Shown: positions 20,200 through 29,334, numbered from the stretch's first letter. The stretch is 64,000 nucleotides of DNA from Prochlorococcus sp. HOT208_60m_813O14 (GCA_002025945.1 MWOO01000188.1:1-64000); one strand, 5' to 3'. Program-made: numbers and translations. Notes: generated from the letters alone by a model not told the origin.

Positions 20200-20271
20200 C
20201 TAAACTAAATAAATATTTCCCTTGCAAATTGCAATCAAAGCATATGATAAATTTATTTGCATTTTGTTTTA

Positions 20272-20520
20272 TTGAATTCAAATAATGATTTCTGGCTAAT
20301 TGACTCTAATTTTGTAGGGGTGATGCGTTTCTACAAAGATAAAAATATTTCTTATAAATCTAGTGATTATATGTTTATTGAAGAAGGTATCATTATGGGA
20401 ATTCATGGAGAAAATCCTCCATTAATGAAAACTAGAAAAAAAATTGTTATTGAAGAAGCAAGATTATTATGGCAAAAATTGTTAAATGAAGGTTGGCAAA
20501 AAACGAATAAAAAATGGTGA
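20272..20520 (+). CDS. DUF1651 protein, copy 1
   Basis: Contains NDFWLIDSNFVGVMRFYKD and a C-terminal ARLLWQKLLNEGWQKTNKKW, the WLI...GWxK frame of DUF1651. The paralogue at 31875 shares the layout. I prefer TTG at 20272 to TTG at 20257 because the paralogue begins four residues before WLI. Function unknown. Confidence 0.65.
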   Translation: MNSNNDFWLIDSNFVGVMRFYKDKNISYKSSDYMFIEEGIIMGIHGENPPLMKTRKKIVIEEARLLWQKLLNEGWQKTNKKW

Positions 20521-20552
20521 CAAAAGTTTAATTTTAAAACCTTTTTAAAGTT

Positions 20553-21422
20553 TTAATTAAAACTTCTAATTTTCTTCTTAACGCTTAATAAATAAAAACA
20601 ACAAAAAATAATTATTAAAGATATTCCAACTATTCCACCAAGAGGATTTGGATTTATAGTCCCAGGCCCGACCAACCATTTAGGAGAATCTTTTGAGATA
20701 TCTAATAAGCCATTATTTGTGATAAACCATAAACCAACGAGGCCTCCATGTAATCCAATACATCCCCACAAAGAATTCTTGTTTTTTAATCTTATAAGAG
20801 ATAACAAAATACCAAGTAAAAATAATCCTGTAAGTATACTCAGCATCTCCCAAAAGGGTAAATCAAATCCAATATGTACGATACTAAAAATTAATGATTG
20901 CGTTATTATTGCTTTTTTTAGTCCAAATTGTTTTTTTAATTCCTCCAGCAGCCAGCCTCTAAAAATAAGTTCTTCTGCAAAACCAACTCCTATTATTAGA
21001 ATTATTGCATTTGCAAATATATCTGGAGATATTTCTCCAATCCAATATCCCCATTCTGTTCTGATAAGTGGAATAACAATTAGAGATATCAAAATTAGTG
21101 ATAGTAAAAAACCCATTAGAAAATAGAAAATCAAATCTCTATTTCTATCAATTTTTTTAATTCCAACTAATATCCAAGTATTTTTAAGACCCCATCTAAT
21201 TTCAAACCATTTTGGTAGCGAAAAAATGAATATTAAGAAAGTAAAAATTGTTCCTATTAATGAAACACTTTCTTTACTTACACCAAATAAAAGAATTGGA
21301 GTTGCTAAGAGCCAGCCAAATAAATATAAAAAAGGTATAAATATAACTAAAGATATAAATTTTGGCCTAAAAAAAAGTAATCTATAATATATATTTTTTA
21401 ATATTTTAAAAATAATATTCAT
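20553..21422 (-). CDS. CPBP/CAAX-family intramembrane metalloprotease
   Basis: 289 aa, about eight helices. It carries the three Abi motifs: EELIFRGWLLEEL (catalytic Glu-Glu and Arg), SIVHIGFDLPFWEM (His) and GLHGGLVGLWF (His). The family acts as type II CAAX-prenyl-like endopeptidases, some linked to bacteriocin immunity. The substrate here is unknown. Confidence 0.85.
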   Translation of the reverse strand: MNIIFKILKNIYYRLLFFRPKFISLVIFIPFLYLFGWLLATPILLFGVSKESVSLIGTIFTFLIFIFSLPKWFEIRWGLKNTWILVGIKKIDRNRDLIFYFLMGFLLSLILISLIVIPLIRTEWGYWIGEISPDIFANAIILIIGVGFAEELIFRGWLLEELKKQFGLKKAIITQSLIFSIVHIGFDLPFWEMLSILTGLFLLGILLSLIRLKNKNSLWGCIGLHGGLVGLWFITNNGLLDISKDSPKWLVGPGTINPNPLGGIVGISLIIIFCCFYLLSVKKKIRSFN

Positions 21423-21507
21423 ATTAAAATATTATTATGATTGGATGGATTGAAAAATTAAAAAACATAATCTTTGAAAATTAATAATATTTAATTATCT
21501 ATTTAAT

Positions 21508-22341
21508 TTAATTTATAATTGTTTCTTTTGGTAAAAGTATACGTTTCTCTTTAATCGAGAAATTAGATGGCACTAAAAATTCTTTTTTTGAATTTGATAA
21601 AAAAGATGCCCACCAAGAGAAAGTACTATTGCTCAAAATTGCAAATTTTGCAGATCTTATTACATTAAAATCATTTTGAATAGAATCTGATTTCGTAATA
21701 GATATTTGCAAATCTGGTAAACATTTTTTGAGTTCTTTAATAACCTGTTTACCGTATCTTTTATCTTCTGCAACAACTATAAAAGTATTTAAGCCTTTTG
21801 CGAGAGCGTATTCTATTGATTTTTTGTAAAAATTTAATTTGCATATATTTAAGTTTTTTATTGAAAGAAAGTCTCCACCCCTTATATGAATTACTACATT
21901 TTGATTACACAAATCTTGCTTATAATTATTTAATATAATTGGCTTTAATTTCAATATGCTGAATAATGAATTGAGTTCTCTATAGTTCCAATATTGATTG
22001 AAATAACCGTCCATAAATAAAAATTTTTGACTTAAGAAATTAGATTTGTGATAATTAAAGTTTCTATCATTTATTCCAACTAAAGGCAAAAAACTCCCAA
22101 ACCTTAATCCTGCAGAACTTCTAGCAAAAAACTTAGTTAATAAATTAAGTTTTCTGGAATTATCAAAATATAGCCAATCAGGAACTTCAAAAATAGTCTT
22201 TAAACAATTAACTCTTTTGGGGACATGAATTTCTCCTAAGAAAGAAATAATAACTTTTTCTTTTGGGCGTCTAAATTTAAGTAATGCTGCAGTCTGAAAT
22301 AATTGATTACCCAAACCCCCTACCATTCTTGAATAAAGCAT
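21508..22341 (-). CDS. Alpha-1,2-fucosyltransferase-like glycosyltransferase (GT11)
   Basis: 277 aa. It has GGLGNQLFQTAALL near the N-terminus, the HIRGGDFL motif (HxRxxD type) that contacts the nucleotide sugar, and the C-terminal SNSTFSWWASFL; together these define GT11. It probably adds a deoxyhexose to surface polysaccharide. Divergent from the GT2 gene at 22437. Confidence 0.85.
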   Translation of the reverse strand: MLYSRMVGGLGNQLFQTAALLKFRRPKEKVIISFLGEIHVPKRVNCLKTIFEVPDWLYFDNSRKLNLLTKFFARSSAGLRFGSFLPLVGINDRNFNYHKSNFLSQKFLFMDGYFNQYWNYRELNSLFSILKLKPIILNNYKQDLCNQNVVIHIRGGDFLSIKNLNICKLNFYKKSIEYALAKGLNTFIVVAEDKRYGKQVIKELKKCLPDLQISITKSDSIQNDFNVIRSAKFAILSNSTFSWWASFLSNSKKEFLVPSNFSIKEKRILLPKETIIN

Positions 22342-22436
22342 TTTTCAAAACTGAATAAAATTAATTAAGAAAAAAATTTTTAGATATTTTTTCTCTTGAA
22401 ACATTATATAATCATAAGTTGTTATCAATTTTTTAA

Positions 22437-23204
22437 TTGGGAAAAGAGATTGATTTTAAAGAAAATAAAAAATATCTATTTAATATTATTGTTCCAGTTT
22501 TTAATGCAGAAAAGTATATAGAAAAATGTCTTAGTTCAATTATTAAGCAAACATATAAGAATTTTCAAGTTAAAGTAATTGATGATTGTTCTACTGATTC
22601 TTCTTATGAATTAGCATCAGAAATATGTACTAATTATAAGAATTTTAGAATTAGCAAAAATCCAAGGCGTTTAGGTTCATTAAATAATATTGATGAATTG
22701 CTCGGTTTAGATATAAACGAACCCTCAAAGACCATTGATATTTTAGTGGATGGAGATGACTACCTATATAGTGGCGATGTTCTAAATATTCTTTATGAAA
22801 AGTATGTAGATACTGATTGTTTAATTACTTATGGTTCACATTTATCATCTAAAGGAGTTCAAGGAAAAAAATATCCTAAGTTAATAAGAAAGTTTAACTT
22901 ATATCGAAAATACTTTTGGTATGCATCTCATCTAAAAACATTCAGACATGATTTATGGCTTTCAGTTAATAAAAAAGATTTATTAAATCAAAATGGCCAA
23001 TATTTTTCAGTCGCATCAGATTTGGCATTAATGTTCCCAATGTTAGAGATGGCAGGAAATCGTCAAGAGTTCGTTAAAGATATTTTGTATGTATATAATG
23101 ACAAAAATCCTATAAGTGATCATAAAATTAGAAGGAAAGATCAAATATTAGCTGCAAAAGAAATAAGACAAAAAAAGATATACAAGAAAAAAAATTTTAT
23201 ATAG
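22437..23204 (+). CDS. Family 2 glycosyltransferase, TTG start
   Basis: 255 aa with a GT-A fold. The N-terminal FNIIVPVFNAEKYIEKCLSS and VKVIDDCSTDSS are followed by the DxD-like DILVDGDDYLY. It is likely an inverting transferase for surface glycans. The TTG start is used because no ATG precedes the domain. Divergent neighbour of the GT11 gene. Confidence 0.82.
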   Translation: MGKEIDFKENKKYLFNIIVPVFNAEKYIEKCLSSIIKQTYKNFQVKVIDDCSTDSSYELASEICTNYKNFRISKNPRRLGSLNNIDELLGLDINEPSKTIDILVDGDDYLYSGDVLNILYEKYVDTDCLITYGSHLSSKGVQGKKYPKLIRKFNLYRKYFWYASHLKTFRHDLWLSVNKKDLLNQNGQYFSVASDLALMFPMLEMAGNRQEFVKDILYVYNDKNPISDHKIRRKDQILAAKEIRQKKIYKKKNFI

Positions 23205-23231
23205 AAACTTTAATTTATTAAGAATTTGATT

Positions 23232-23426
23232 TTAAATTTTTTTAAATTTTATTATTGATAATAATAGTTCAAAAAAGTTTAATCTTTTTGTATTATTTGA
23301 GGTTTCGTTTTTTGTTAAATGAGATAAATCCCTATAAAATTTCCTAGTAACTTTATCCTCTTTCTCACTAGGCCAAAGTAAATCTGAACCCTCTTCGAAT
23401 TCTTCTTTATATCTTTCTTTAATCAA
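23232..23426 (-). CDS. Hypothetical protein (64 aa)
   Basis: Charged N-terminus (IKERYKEEFEEGSDLLWPSE) and basic C-terminus (NFFELLLSIIKFKKI). No family recognised. Convergent with the GT2 gene. Confidence 0.45.
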   Translation of the reverse strand: MIKERYKEEFEEGSDLLWPSEKEDKVTRKFYRDLSHLTKNETSNNTKRLNFFELLLSIIKFKKI

Positions 23427-23516
23427 ATGTTTTTTTATATCGTAATAATTTAAATTCTACTTATTGCAAATGCTTAAAAGTGATGTTTATTAAATTTGTG
23501 TATTTATTTAAAATTT

Positions 23517-23606
23517 ATGCTGATTAATCTTTCAACTTTAATTTTTACATTATTATCTCCATTGCTTATTTTTGCAGTAATAGTATCTGTTTACCTATTT
23601 CATTAG
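23517..23606 (+). CDS. One-helix mini membrane protein (29 aa)
   Basis: ORF beginning MLINLSTLIFTLLSPLLIFA, almost entirely hydrophobic, ending VSVYLFH. It resembles small photosystem subunits in size only; no match claimed. Confidence 0.35.
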   Translation: MLINLSTLIFTLLSPLLIFAVIVSVYLFH

Positions 23607-23805
23607 GAAGTCTTTATCAAATAAACTTAATGAATTTAAGGGTGTATTATGCCTACTTTTTCTAATACAAATGATAAAACTGCAATTATCGCCATTATTG
23701 TTAAGATCTTGTTCTTTTTGATGAAATCCATAATGAATATTAAGAATCTATTTATTAAGTTCTTATATAGAATAATAAATAATCTAAATCATTATATCAA
23801 TTACT

Positions 23806-23946
23806 ATGGAGCCAATATATGTAGGAGATTTAATTCCTTCAATAGCTTCTTCTAAAAAGATTATTGCAAAATATGATAAAGGTATAAAAGAAGGGGAATT
23901 TTATGAAGAACCTATTGGCCAAGATTTTCATTACCCTGATTGGTAA
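23806..23946 (+). CDS. Small soluble protein (46 aa)
   Basis: ORF missing from the track: MEPIYVGDLIPSIASSKKII...YEEPIGQDFHYPDW. The non-random composition and the 2-nt gap to the next ATG support translation coupled with the 23949 gene. It overlaps the less convincing ORF 23649-23855. Confidence 0.55.
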   Translation: MEPIYVGDLIPSIASSKKIIAKYDKGIKEGEFYEEPIGQDFHYPDW

Positions 23947-23948
23947 AT

Positions 23949-24131
23949 ATGCTTAGTACAAAAATAACTTTTGACTTGTCAGATTGGATTAGAGAGTGGC
24001 GTAAGCAAAGGTATAAGAATCCTTCTATTGATGAGTGTGTAAAATTTGTTGAGTGGAAATTGAAAGGTTATAAACTTTCTGATAGTGATAAAAGAATAAT
24101 TGAATCTATTTTGCTTTATGAATCTGAATAA
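23949..24131 (+). CDS. Small soluble protein (60 aa)
   Basis: Starts at ATG 23949 rather than the track's TTG 23940. The sequence MLSTKITFDLSDWIREWRKQ...DECVKFVEWKLKGYKLSDSD is compact and helical. It forms a pair with the 46-aa gene. No domain recognised. Confidence 0.55.
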   Translation: MLSTKITFDLSDWIREWRKQRYKNPSIDECVKFVEWKLKGYKLSDSDKRIIESILLYESE

Positions 24132-24257
24132 CTAACAATTATAGACTTTAATTTTTATATTTATCTATAAAAAACAAAGGATCATTAAAATCCTCTTACA
24201 AATTACGAAAAAAGTAAATCAGCATATTTACGGATTTACTGAAAATATAAAAAGGAG

Positions 24258-24568
24258 TAATTTATAAATGTTGAGTTCGGAGGCAATCTAAATGATTGAT
24301 AGTCCGCCTGAAATTTAGCAAATTCCAAAATATAGGAAGCGTATTCCTGAGAATGGGATTATTCGAAAATTCAAGTTCAATCAATTAGTCTGATAAGACT
24401 TCGCTCTATAATTACTAGCGACAACAGGGACTGAAATTATCGAGTGTAATCCCCGAATTCACGTATTCTAGGTTTATGAGTAAATAGACTTTAAAATATG
24501 TAATTTTATATCCTGTTAGAAGGAAATCAAATATCAAAAAGGACTGTACCACCAGTCCTTTTTTTTTA
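24258..24568 (+). ncRNA. Unassigned structured non-coding RNA
   Basis: The 506-base gap after 24131 has no convincing ORF but reads as a structured transcript. A TATAAA box at 24246 precedes it. A 5' hairpin (24276-24312) has inner stem CAATC-TAAAT-GATTG. A long-range helix pairs CCT.GAAT.ATTCG (24346-24365) with CGAAT.ATTC.AGG (24454-24472). It encloses three hairpins: AGTCT-GATA-AGACT, CGCT...AGCG and GGG.ATTA...TAAT.CCC. A strong terminator ends it. I could not match it to tmRNA, RNase P RNA, SRP RNA or 6S RNA. The 5' end is inferred. Confidence 0.6.
24536..24568 (+). terminator. Intrinsic terminator of the structured RNA
   Basis: AAAAAGGACTG-TACCAC-CAGTCC followed by ten T residues. The stem is GC-rich against its surroundings and comes 69 nt before the pip ATG, so it belongs to the upstream RNA. 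Confidence 0.88.
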
Positions 24569-24637
24569 CAAATTACTTCTAAATTAGACTTCTTTTTCGA
24601 TAATATGGATTTGTTAAGTGTTTAAAAATATTTCATA

Positions 24638-25588
24638 ATGAAAGATCAAGTTTTGTTTCCTAAAATTGAAGTTCGTGAAAAGGGTTTTTTAAAAGTAAGT
24701 GATATACATACGATTTATTGGGAAAGATCTGGTAATCCAAATGGTAAAAAAATACTAGTTATTCATGGAGGTCCAGGAGGAGGAAGTCAACCAAGATATA
24801 GAAGATACTTTGATCCAGATAAATTCGATATTATTCAATTTGACCAAAGGGGTTGCGGTTCTTCAACTCCTTTCTCAGAATTAAAAGAAAATACGACTAA
24901 TCATTTAGTTGATGATATTGAGAAATTAAGGATTCTATTAAAAATAGATAGTTGGCATTTGTTTGGCGGATCTTGGGGCTCAACACTTTCACTTATATAT
25001 GCAATAAAAAATCCCTCAAGAGTTACGAGCTTAACTTTGAGAGGAATATTTTTATGTAGAAAGTTTGAATTATTGTGGTTCTATCAATATGGTGCAAGTG
25101 AGATATTCCCTGATGAATTTGAAGAATATATTTCTGTAATACCAAAAGAAGAAAGAAATGATTTGATAAGTTCTTTTTATAAATATCTAACATCATCAGA
25201 TGCAAATCTTAGATCAAAAGCAGCAGCAGCTTGGACAAAATGGGAACTCTCAACAAGTCATTTAATAAATAAAAAATTCGATTTTGAGAAGTCCCAAGTT
25301 AATTCTTTTTCAGATGCATTTGCAAGGATCGAATGCCATTATTTTGTTAATAATATTTTCTTAGAAGATAATTTTATTTTGAAAAATATAAAAATAATAG
25401 AATCGATTCCAACAAAAATAATTCAAGGGAGGTACGACGTAGTATGTCCTGTTAGGAGTGCTTGGGATCTAAATAAGAAATTAAAGAATTCTGAATTAAT
25501 TATTGTTAATGATGCTGGTCATTCAATGAGTGAAAAAGGTATTAGTATCGAATTAATAAAAGCTGTAAAAGGAATTCAAAATCTCTAA
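24638..25588 (+). CDS. pip: Proline iminopeptidase
   Basis: Alpha/beta-hydrolase removing N-terminal proline from peptides. The oxyanion-hole motif HGGPGGGS is at 43-50, the nucleophile is Ser112 in GGSWG, the catalytic Asp is in GRYDVVCP, and the His is in NDAGHSMS near the C-terminus. 316 aa matches the monomeric enzyme. It has its own unit after the ncRNA terminator. Confidence 0.92.
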   Translation: MKDQVLFPKIEVREKGFLKVSDIHTIYWERSGNPNGKKILVIHGGPGGGSQPRYRRYFDPDKFDIIQFDQRGCGSSTPFSELKENTTNHLVDDIEKLRILLKIDSWHLFGGSWGSTLSLIYAIKNPSRVTSLTLRGIFLCRKFELLWFYQYGASEIFPDEFEEYISVIPKEERNDLISSFYKYLTSSDANLRSKAAAAWTKWELSTSHLINKKFDFEKSQVNSFSDAFARIECHYFVNNIFLEDNFILKNIKIIESIPTKIIQGRYDVVCPVRSAWDLNKKLKNSELIIVNDAGHSMSEKGISIELIKAVKGIQNL

Positions 25589-25611
25589 AAGAAAGAATAT
25601 TCTTTTAAAAA

Positions 25612-25785
25612 TTAAAGACCATTATCTTCAATATTTTGTGCAATACTCCTAAGAAGTTCGACGATATCAGAATCTTCGCATTTAGTATCTTCTTTGAGCA
25701 AAATGCACTCGTCTCTAATACTTACATTAGTACTCCACCATATACCTGAACTATTGGTATCGTCCCATTCAAATCTTTCAGACAT
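25612..25785 (-). CDS. Small acidic protein (57 aa)
   Basis: ORF missing from the track: MSERFEWDDTNSSGIWWSTN...DIVELLRSIAQNIEDNGL. It has two Cys and an acidic C-terminal helix. No family recognised. Convergent with pip. Confidence 0.5.
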   Translation of the reverse strand: MSERFEWDDTNSSGIWWSTNVSIRDECILLKEDTKCEDSDIVELLRSIAQNIEDNGL

Positions 25786-25912
25786 AATTAATAAAATCTA
25801 ATAAATACATTAAAGCTTGCATTAGTTCATCGTGGATTTATATATTTAATTTAAAAATTTTAAAAACTTTCCTAGGCGCTAAAAGGAATCTGGAAATTTC
25901 TGACAATAAAAT

Positions 25913-27409
25913 TTAGAAATCTAATTTCAGTTCGTATTGTTTTTCCTTTTCCTTAAAAACAATTTTTTTATTATTTATATTTTTTCTAAGCCTTTTTCTA
26001 GAGCCATGCTTTAAATAAATTTCTTTTGAGATATCCCAATATCCAACCTTTTTAGTGATTTCCTGAATTTTCTTCTTTGCAGTTTTAGTGCTATTTGAGA
26101 TGTCAATTATTGGTCTTATGTAATTAATTTTTTCATATTCTTCTTGATTAAATCTTGATAATAGCCATGGTTCATGAATGAAATTAAGTGATATATCCTT
26201 TAATTCTGGTATCCATTTTTTTATAAATTTTCCTTGAGGATCATGATCTTTTCCCTGCTTAATAGGATTATAAATTCTATTGATATTTATAGAAGTAGTC
26301 CCAGATTGCATTTGGCATTGGTTCCAATGTATTCCAGGCTCATAATCTACAAATTTCTTTGCTAATTCAGAACCTGAATCTTGCCATGGTAGCCATAAAT
26401 TATAGCTAGCAAAAGACATTAACATCGCTCGCATCCTAAAGTTAATCCATCCATTAAAATTTAATGAACGCATGCATGCATCTATAAAAGGAAAGCCCGT
26501 ATTACCTGAACTCCATGAATAAAGTAATTCATTATTTTTTTCTCTAATATTTTTAAAAAAAGGATGGTATTCCCTAAACTCTATTTCTGGTTCACTTTCA
26601 AGTTTCTGAATAAAATGACAATGCCAAGTTAATCTGCTTTTTAACATCCTGGAATTATTGTTTTTTGATGTATTTGCCTTTTTAAAAATTTCTTTTAATG
26701 AAATACATCCCCAACAAATATATGGGGATAGTCTTGAACAACTATCAAATGATTTTTCTGGGCTAGATATATCTTTTGAATAAGAATCTAATTTCTTATT
26801 AAAGAAGTATTGCATTCTCTCTAAACCTTTCTTTCTTCCACCTTGCATTCTTCCTGGACAAGTTTCTTTTTTAAAGGTAAAAATTTCGTCTGAGGGTATT
26901 TCTCCAATATTAAAGTTAATAGAATTAATTCTTAATGGAGCCTTAAGTAAGTTTTTTTCGGAATTTTCTTGCCACTTTTTAGACCAATTATTCCTATCTA
27001 AATTTCCTCTAAAAACTGAAAATTGTAGAAATTCCTTCCAAATAACATTTTTGCTTAAAGCCCATTCTCTTACTTTTTGATCTCTTTTATAAGTAAGCCA
27101 ATCTCCGGTTTCTTGATGGCTATAGATACCTTTGATTTTAAATTTTGAACTAATTTCATCAAAAATATTAATAACATTGCCAGTCCTAATAATTAATGGT
27201 TGTCCAACCTCAGCAAGTGCATTTCTTAAATCTATTAAACTTTCTTTGCAAAATTGCCATTGTCTATCTGAATGAGTATTTTGTCTCCAAATATCTAACT
27301 CAATAATATAAATAGGTAAAATATCATTATCTTTTATAGCCTCACACAGAGCTTCGTTATCAAAAATTCTTAAATCTTTCTTAAACCATAAAATATTTAT
27401 TTCTTTCAT
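25913..27409 (-). CDS. phrB: Deoxyribodipyrimidine photolyase / cryptochrome family
   Basis: 498 aa flavoprotein. The N-terminal photolyase domain (ILWFKKDLRIFDNEAL) is followed by the FAD-binding helical domain with SRLSPYICWGCIS, WHCHFIQKL and TGFPFIDACMRSLNFNGWINFRMRAMLMSF. The W...GxHWNQCQMQSGT segment lies near residue 380. Likely role is light-driven repair of UV cyclobutane dimers. A cryptochrome-like signalling role cannot be excluded by sequence reading. Confidence 0.87.
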   Translation of the reverse strand: MKEINILWFKKDLRIFDNEALCEAIKDNDILPIYIIELDIWRQNTHSDRQWQFCKESLIDLRNALAEVGQPLIIRTGNVINIFDEISSKFKIKGIYSHQETGDWLTYKRDQKVREWALSKNVIWKEFLQFSVFRGNLDRNNWSKKWQENSEKNLLKAPLRINSINFNIGEIPSDEIFTFKKETCPGRMQGGRKKGLERMQYFFNKKLDSYSKDISSPEKSFDSCSRLSPYICWGCISLKEIFKKANTSKNNNSRMLKSRLTWHCHFIQKLESEPEIEFREYHPFFKNIREKNNELLYSWSSGNTGFPFIDACMRSLNFNGWINFRMRAMLMSFASYNLWLPWQDSGSELAKKFVDYEPGIHWNQCQMQSGTTSININRIYNPIKQGKDHDPQGKFIKKWIPELKDISLNFIHEPWLLSRFNQEEYEKINYIRPIIDISNSTKTAKKKIQEITKKVGYWDISKEIYLKHGSRKRLRKNINNKKIVFKEKEKQYELKLDF

Positions 27410-27495
27410 AATTTTTTCTTTTAATCCTAGAAAAATAAGATTAAGTTTGTAGGTAAAGAATATAAAAAATTTTAGAATAAATAAAAATCAAAAAA

Positions 27496-28119
27496 ATGAA
27501 AATAACAAAAAAACTTTGGGAGGATAATTATGAGATTGCTTCACAAAGTTTAAATACAAAATTTGTTCAAGGTTTAAAGAATGGAACTTTACCTAAAAAT
27601 ATATTTCAAGAATATTTAGCTCAAGATTATTTCTTTTTAGAGACTTTTGCTAAGGCTTATGGTCTTGCTGTTTCTAAATCAAAAGATAAGTATTCAATAA
27701 GGAAGTTAAGTGAACTCTTAATGGGCGTTTCAGAGGAGTTAATACTTCATGAAACGTATGCAAAAGAATGGGATATTGATTTGTCTAATAACTATATAAA
27801 AAAAGCTACTAAAAATTATACAGATTTTCTTGATTATACTTCCAAAAGACTTAGCTCCGTTGAAATAATGTTTGCAATGACTCCATGTATGAGACTTTAT
27901 TCTTGGATAGGAAAAAGTTTGTATAAGGAGGATTTTGACATTAAATATAAAGAATGGATAATTACTTATTCAGATGAGAGCTTTGAAAAGCTAGCAGATT
28001 CACTTGAAAATCTTATTGAGACTAATAAAGAAACATATGACATTAATCAGGCCAAATATTTATACAGGAGAGCTATGGAATTGGAGTTAGATTTTTTTAA
28101 TGCATATTCAGATTTCTGA
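27496..28119 (+). CDS. tenA: TenA family protein (thiaminase II / aminopyrimidine aminohydrolase)
   Basis: 207-aa helical protein with the TenA signatures FQEYLAQDYFFLETFAKAYG, EELILHETYAKEW, MTPCMRLYSWIGK and YSDESFEKL. The family hydrolyses damaged thiamin pyrimidines for salvage. The usual active-site Cys is plausibly in MTPCMRLY. It lies 49 nt upstream of thiD on the same strand, so the pair can feed salvaged HMP into thiamin synthesis. No THI-box riboswitch is visible upstream. Confidence 0.85.
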   Translation: MKITKKLWEDNYEIASQSLNTKFVQGLKNGTLPKNIFQEYLAQDYFFLETFAKAYGLAVSKSKDKYSIRKLSELLMGVSEELILHETYAKEWDIDLSNNYIKKATKNYTDFLDYTSKRLSSVEIMFAMTPCMRLYSWIGKSLYKEDFDIKYKEWIITYSDESFEKLADSLENLIETNKETYDINQAKYLYRRAMELELDFFNAYSDF

Positions 28120-28168
28120 TTTAAATTAAAATTTATTTATAGTACTTTCAAAAACGAGTTAATAAATT

Positions 28169-28948
28169 ATGTATTCTAAAATTGCACTTTCAATAGGCGG
28201 TAGTGACTCTGGGGGTGGAGCAGGCATACAGGCTGACTTAAGAACTTTTATGGCCCTTAAAGTACATGGATGTTCTGTTATTACATGTATTACCGCGCAA
28301 AATAGTATAGAGGTTACATGTGTTCAACCAGTAGAGAAGAATACTTTATTAAATCAGTTAGATACTTTATTTGCTGATTTTGGTATTGACGCCTTAAAAA
28401 CTGGAATGTTATTAAATGAAAGGATAATTAATGATACTGCTTCAAAATTAAATTCATACAAAATAACCAAAATTATTGACCCAGTAATGGTTACAAGAAC
28501 TGGTTCTAAATTACTTGAAGATTCTGCTATTAATGCTTATAAAAAACTCTTATTACCAATTGCTGATTTGGTAACTCCAAATATTTATGAAGCAAATCTA
28601 CTTTCTGGTTTAGAAATAAGGAGTAAAGAAGATATCGAAAATTCAGCAAGAAAAATTATTGGTCTTGGAGCTAAAGCGGTACTTATTAAAGGTGGCGGTT
28701 TAAAAGATATGAAAGGGAAGGATTTTTTCCTTAACTTAAATGGTAGAAAAGAGTGGCTATTTAATAATTTTATAAATACAAAAAATACTCACGGTAGCGG
28801 CTGTACTTTGAGTGCTGCTATTTGTGGTTACAAGGCTTTAGGTTTTGATCTATTTGATTCCATACAAAAAGCGAAATTATTTGTTGAGAAATCTTTAGAG
28901 AATTCTTATAAAATAGGATCTGGCCCTGGTCCCTTAGGCCATCATTAA
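28169..28948 (+). CDS. thiD: Hydroxymethylpyrimidine (phosphate) kinase
   Basis: Phosphorylates HMP and HMP-P in thiamin biosynthesis (ribokinase fold). ALSIGGSDSGGGAGIQADLRTF is the N-terminal signature, KTGML and DPVMVTRTGSKLL follow, and NTHGSGCTLSAAICG is the anion-hole and catalytic Asp region, with the usual GTGC Thr replaced by Ser. 259 aa is standard. Downstream partner of tenA. Confidence 0.93.
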   Translation: MYSKIALSIGGSDSGGGAGIQADLRTFMALKVHGCSVITCITAQNSIEVTCVQPVEKNTLLNQLDTLFADFGIDALKTGMLLNERIINDTASKLNSYKITKIIDPVMVTRTGSKLLEDSAINAYKKLLLPIADLVTPNIYEANLLSGLEIRSKEDIENSARKIIGLGAKAVLIKGGGLKDMKGKDFFLNLNGRKEWLFNNFINTKNTHGSGCTLSAAICGYKALGFDLFDSIQKAKLFVEKSLENSYKIGSGPGPLGHH

Positions 28949-28966
28949 TTATTTATAGAAGTGGAG

Positions 28967-29152
28967 TTAGAACCACCATTTTCTGTATGGCTTTTTTAAA
29001 AATAAGATTTCTTCAGTCTCCCATCCTCCCTCTAACCACTCAAGATGTTCAAGTAATAAAGACTCACTTTCCCTTTTGCTTAACTGCCCAATTCTATTAG
29101 CAATACCATCGAACCTTACTTTCATCAATTCCTCAATCTTGATGTTATTCAT
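28967..29152 (-). CDS. Conserved hypothetical protein (61 aa)
   Basis: Soluble helical protein (NNIKIEELMKVRFDGIANRI...LLLEHLEWLEGGWETEEILF) ending in an aromatic basic tail YRKWWF. Convergent with thiD. No domain recognised. Confidence 0.55.
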   Translation of the reverse strand: MNNIKIEELMKVRFDGIANRIGQLSKRESESLLLEHLEWLEGGWETEEILFLKKPYRKWWF

Positions 29153-29334
29153 AGGTTAAATAATAAATTTTTTCTACTCTTACTTGTATACATTTTCTTG
29201 TCAACGATTTAATTTTATTTGTTTACGAGCAGTTCTTAAATATGTATTAAATACAACCTTTTAAAATAGATAGTAATTAAGACTTATTCACATAGATTTA
29301 ATTAAAGACTAATTTATATAAAAATACTTTAACT

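Noticed and set aside
23649-23855. 68-aa plus-strand ORF beginning MPTFSNTNDKTAIIAIIVKI
   Set aside because: Its second half is low-complexity Asn/Ile/Phe sequence and overlaps the better 46-aa ORF at 23806 in another frame. The first 25 codons might still be a short membrane peptide but support is weak.
24258-24568. Identity as tmRNA, RNase P RNA, SRP RNA or 6S RNA
   Set aside because: No tag ORF, no tRNA-like T arm, no RNase P core sequence (GGAAAGTCCGGGC type) and no SRP tetraloop region are visible. 6S cannot be fully excluded by eye.
27410-27495. TPP riboswitch upstream of tenA
   Set aside because: The gap is 86 bases of A/T-rich DNA without the CTGAGA and ACCTGA-type conserved segments.
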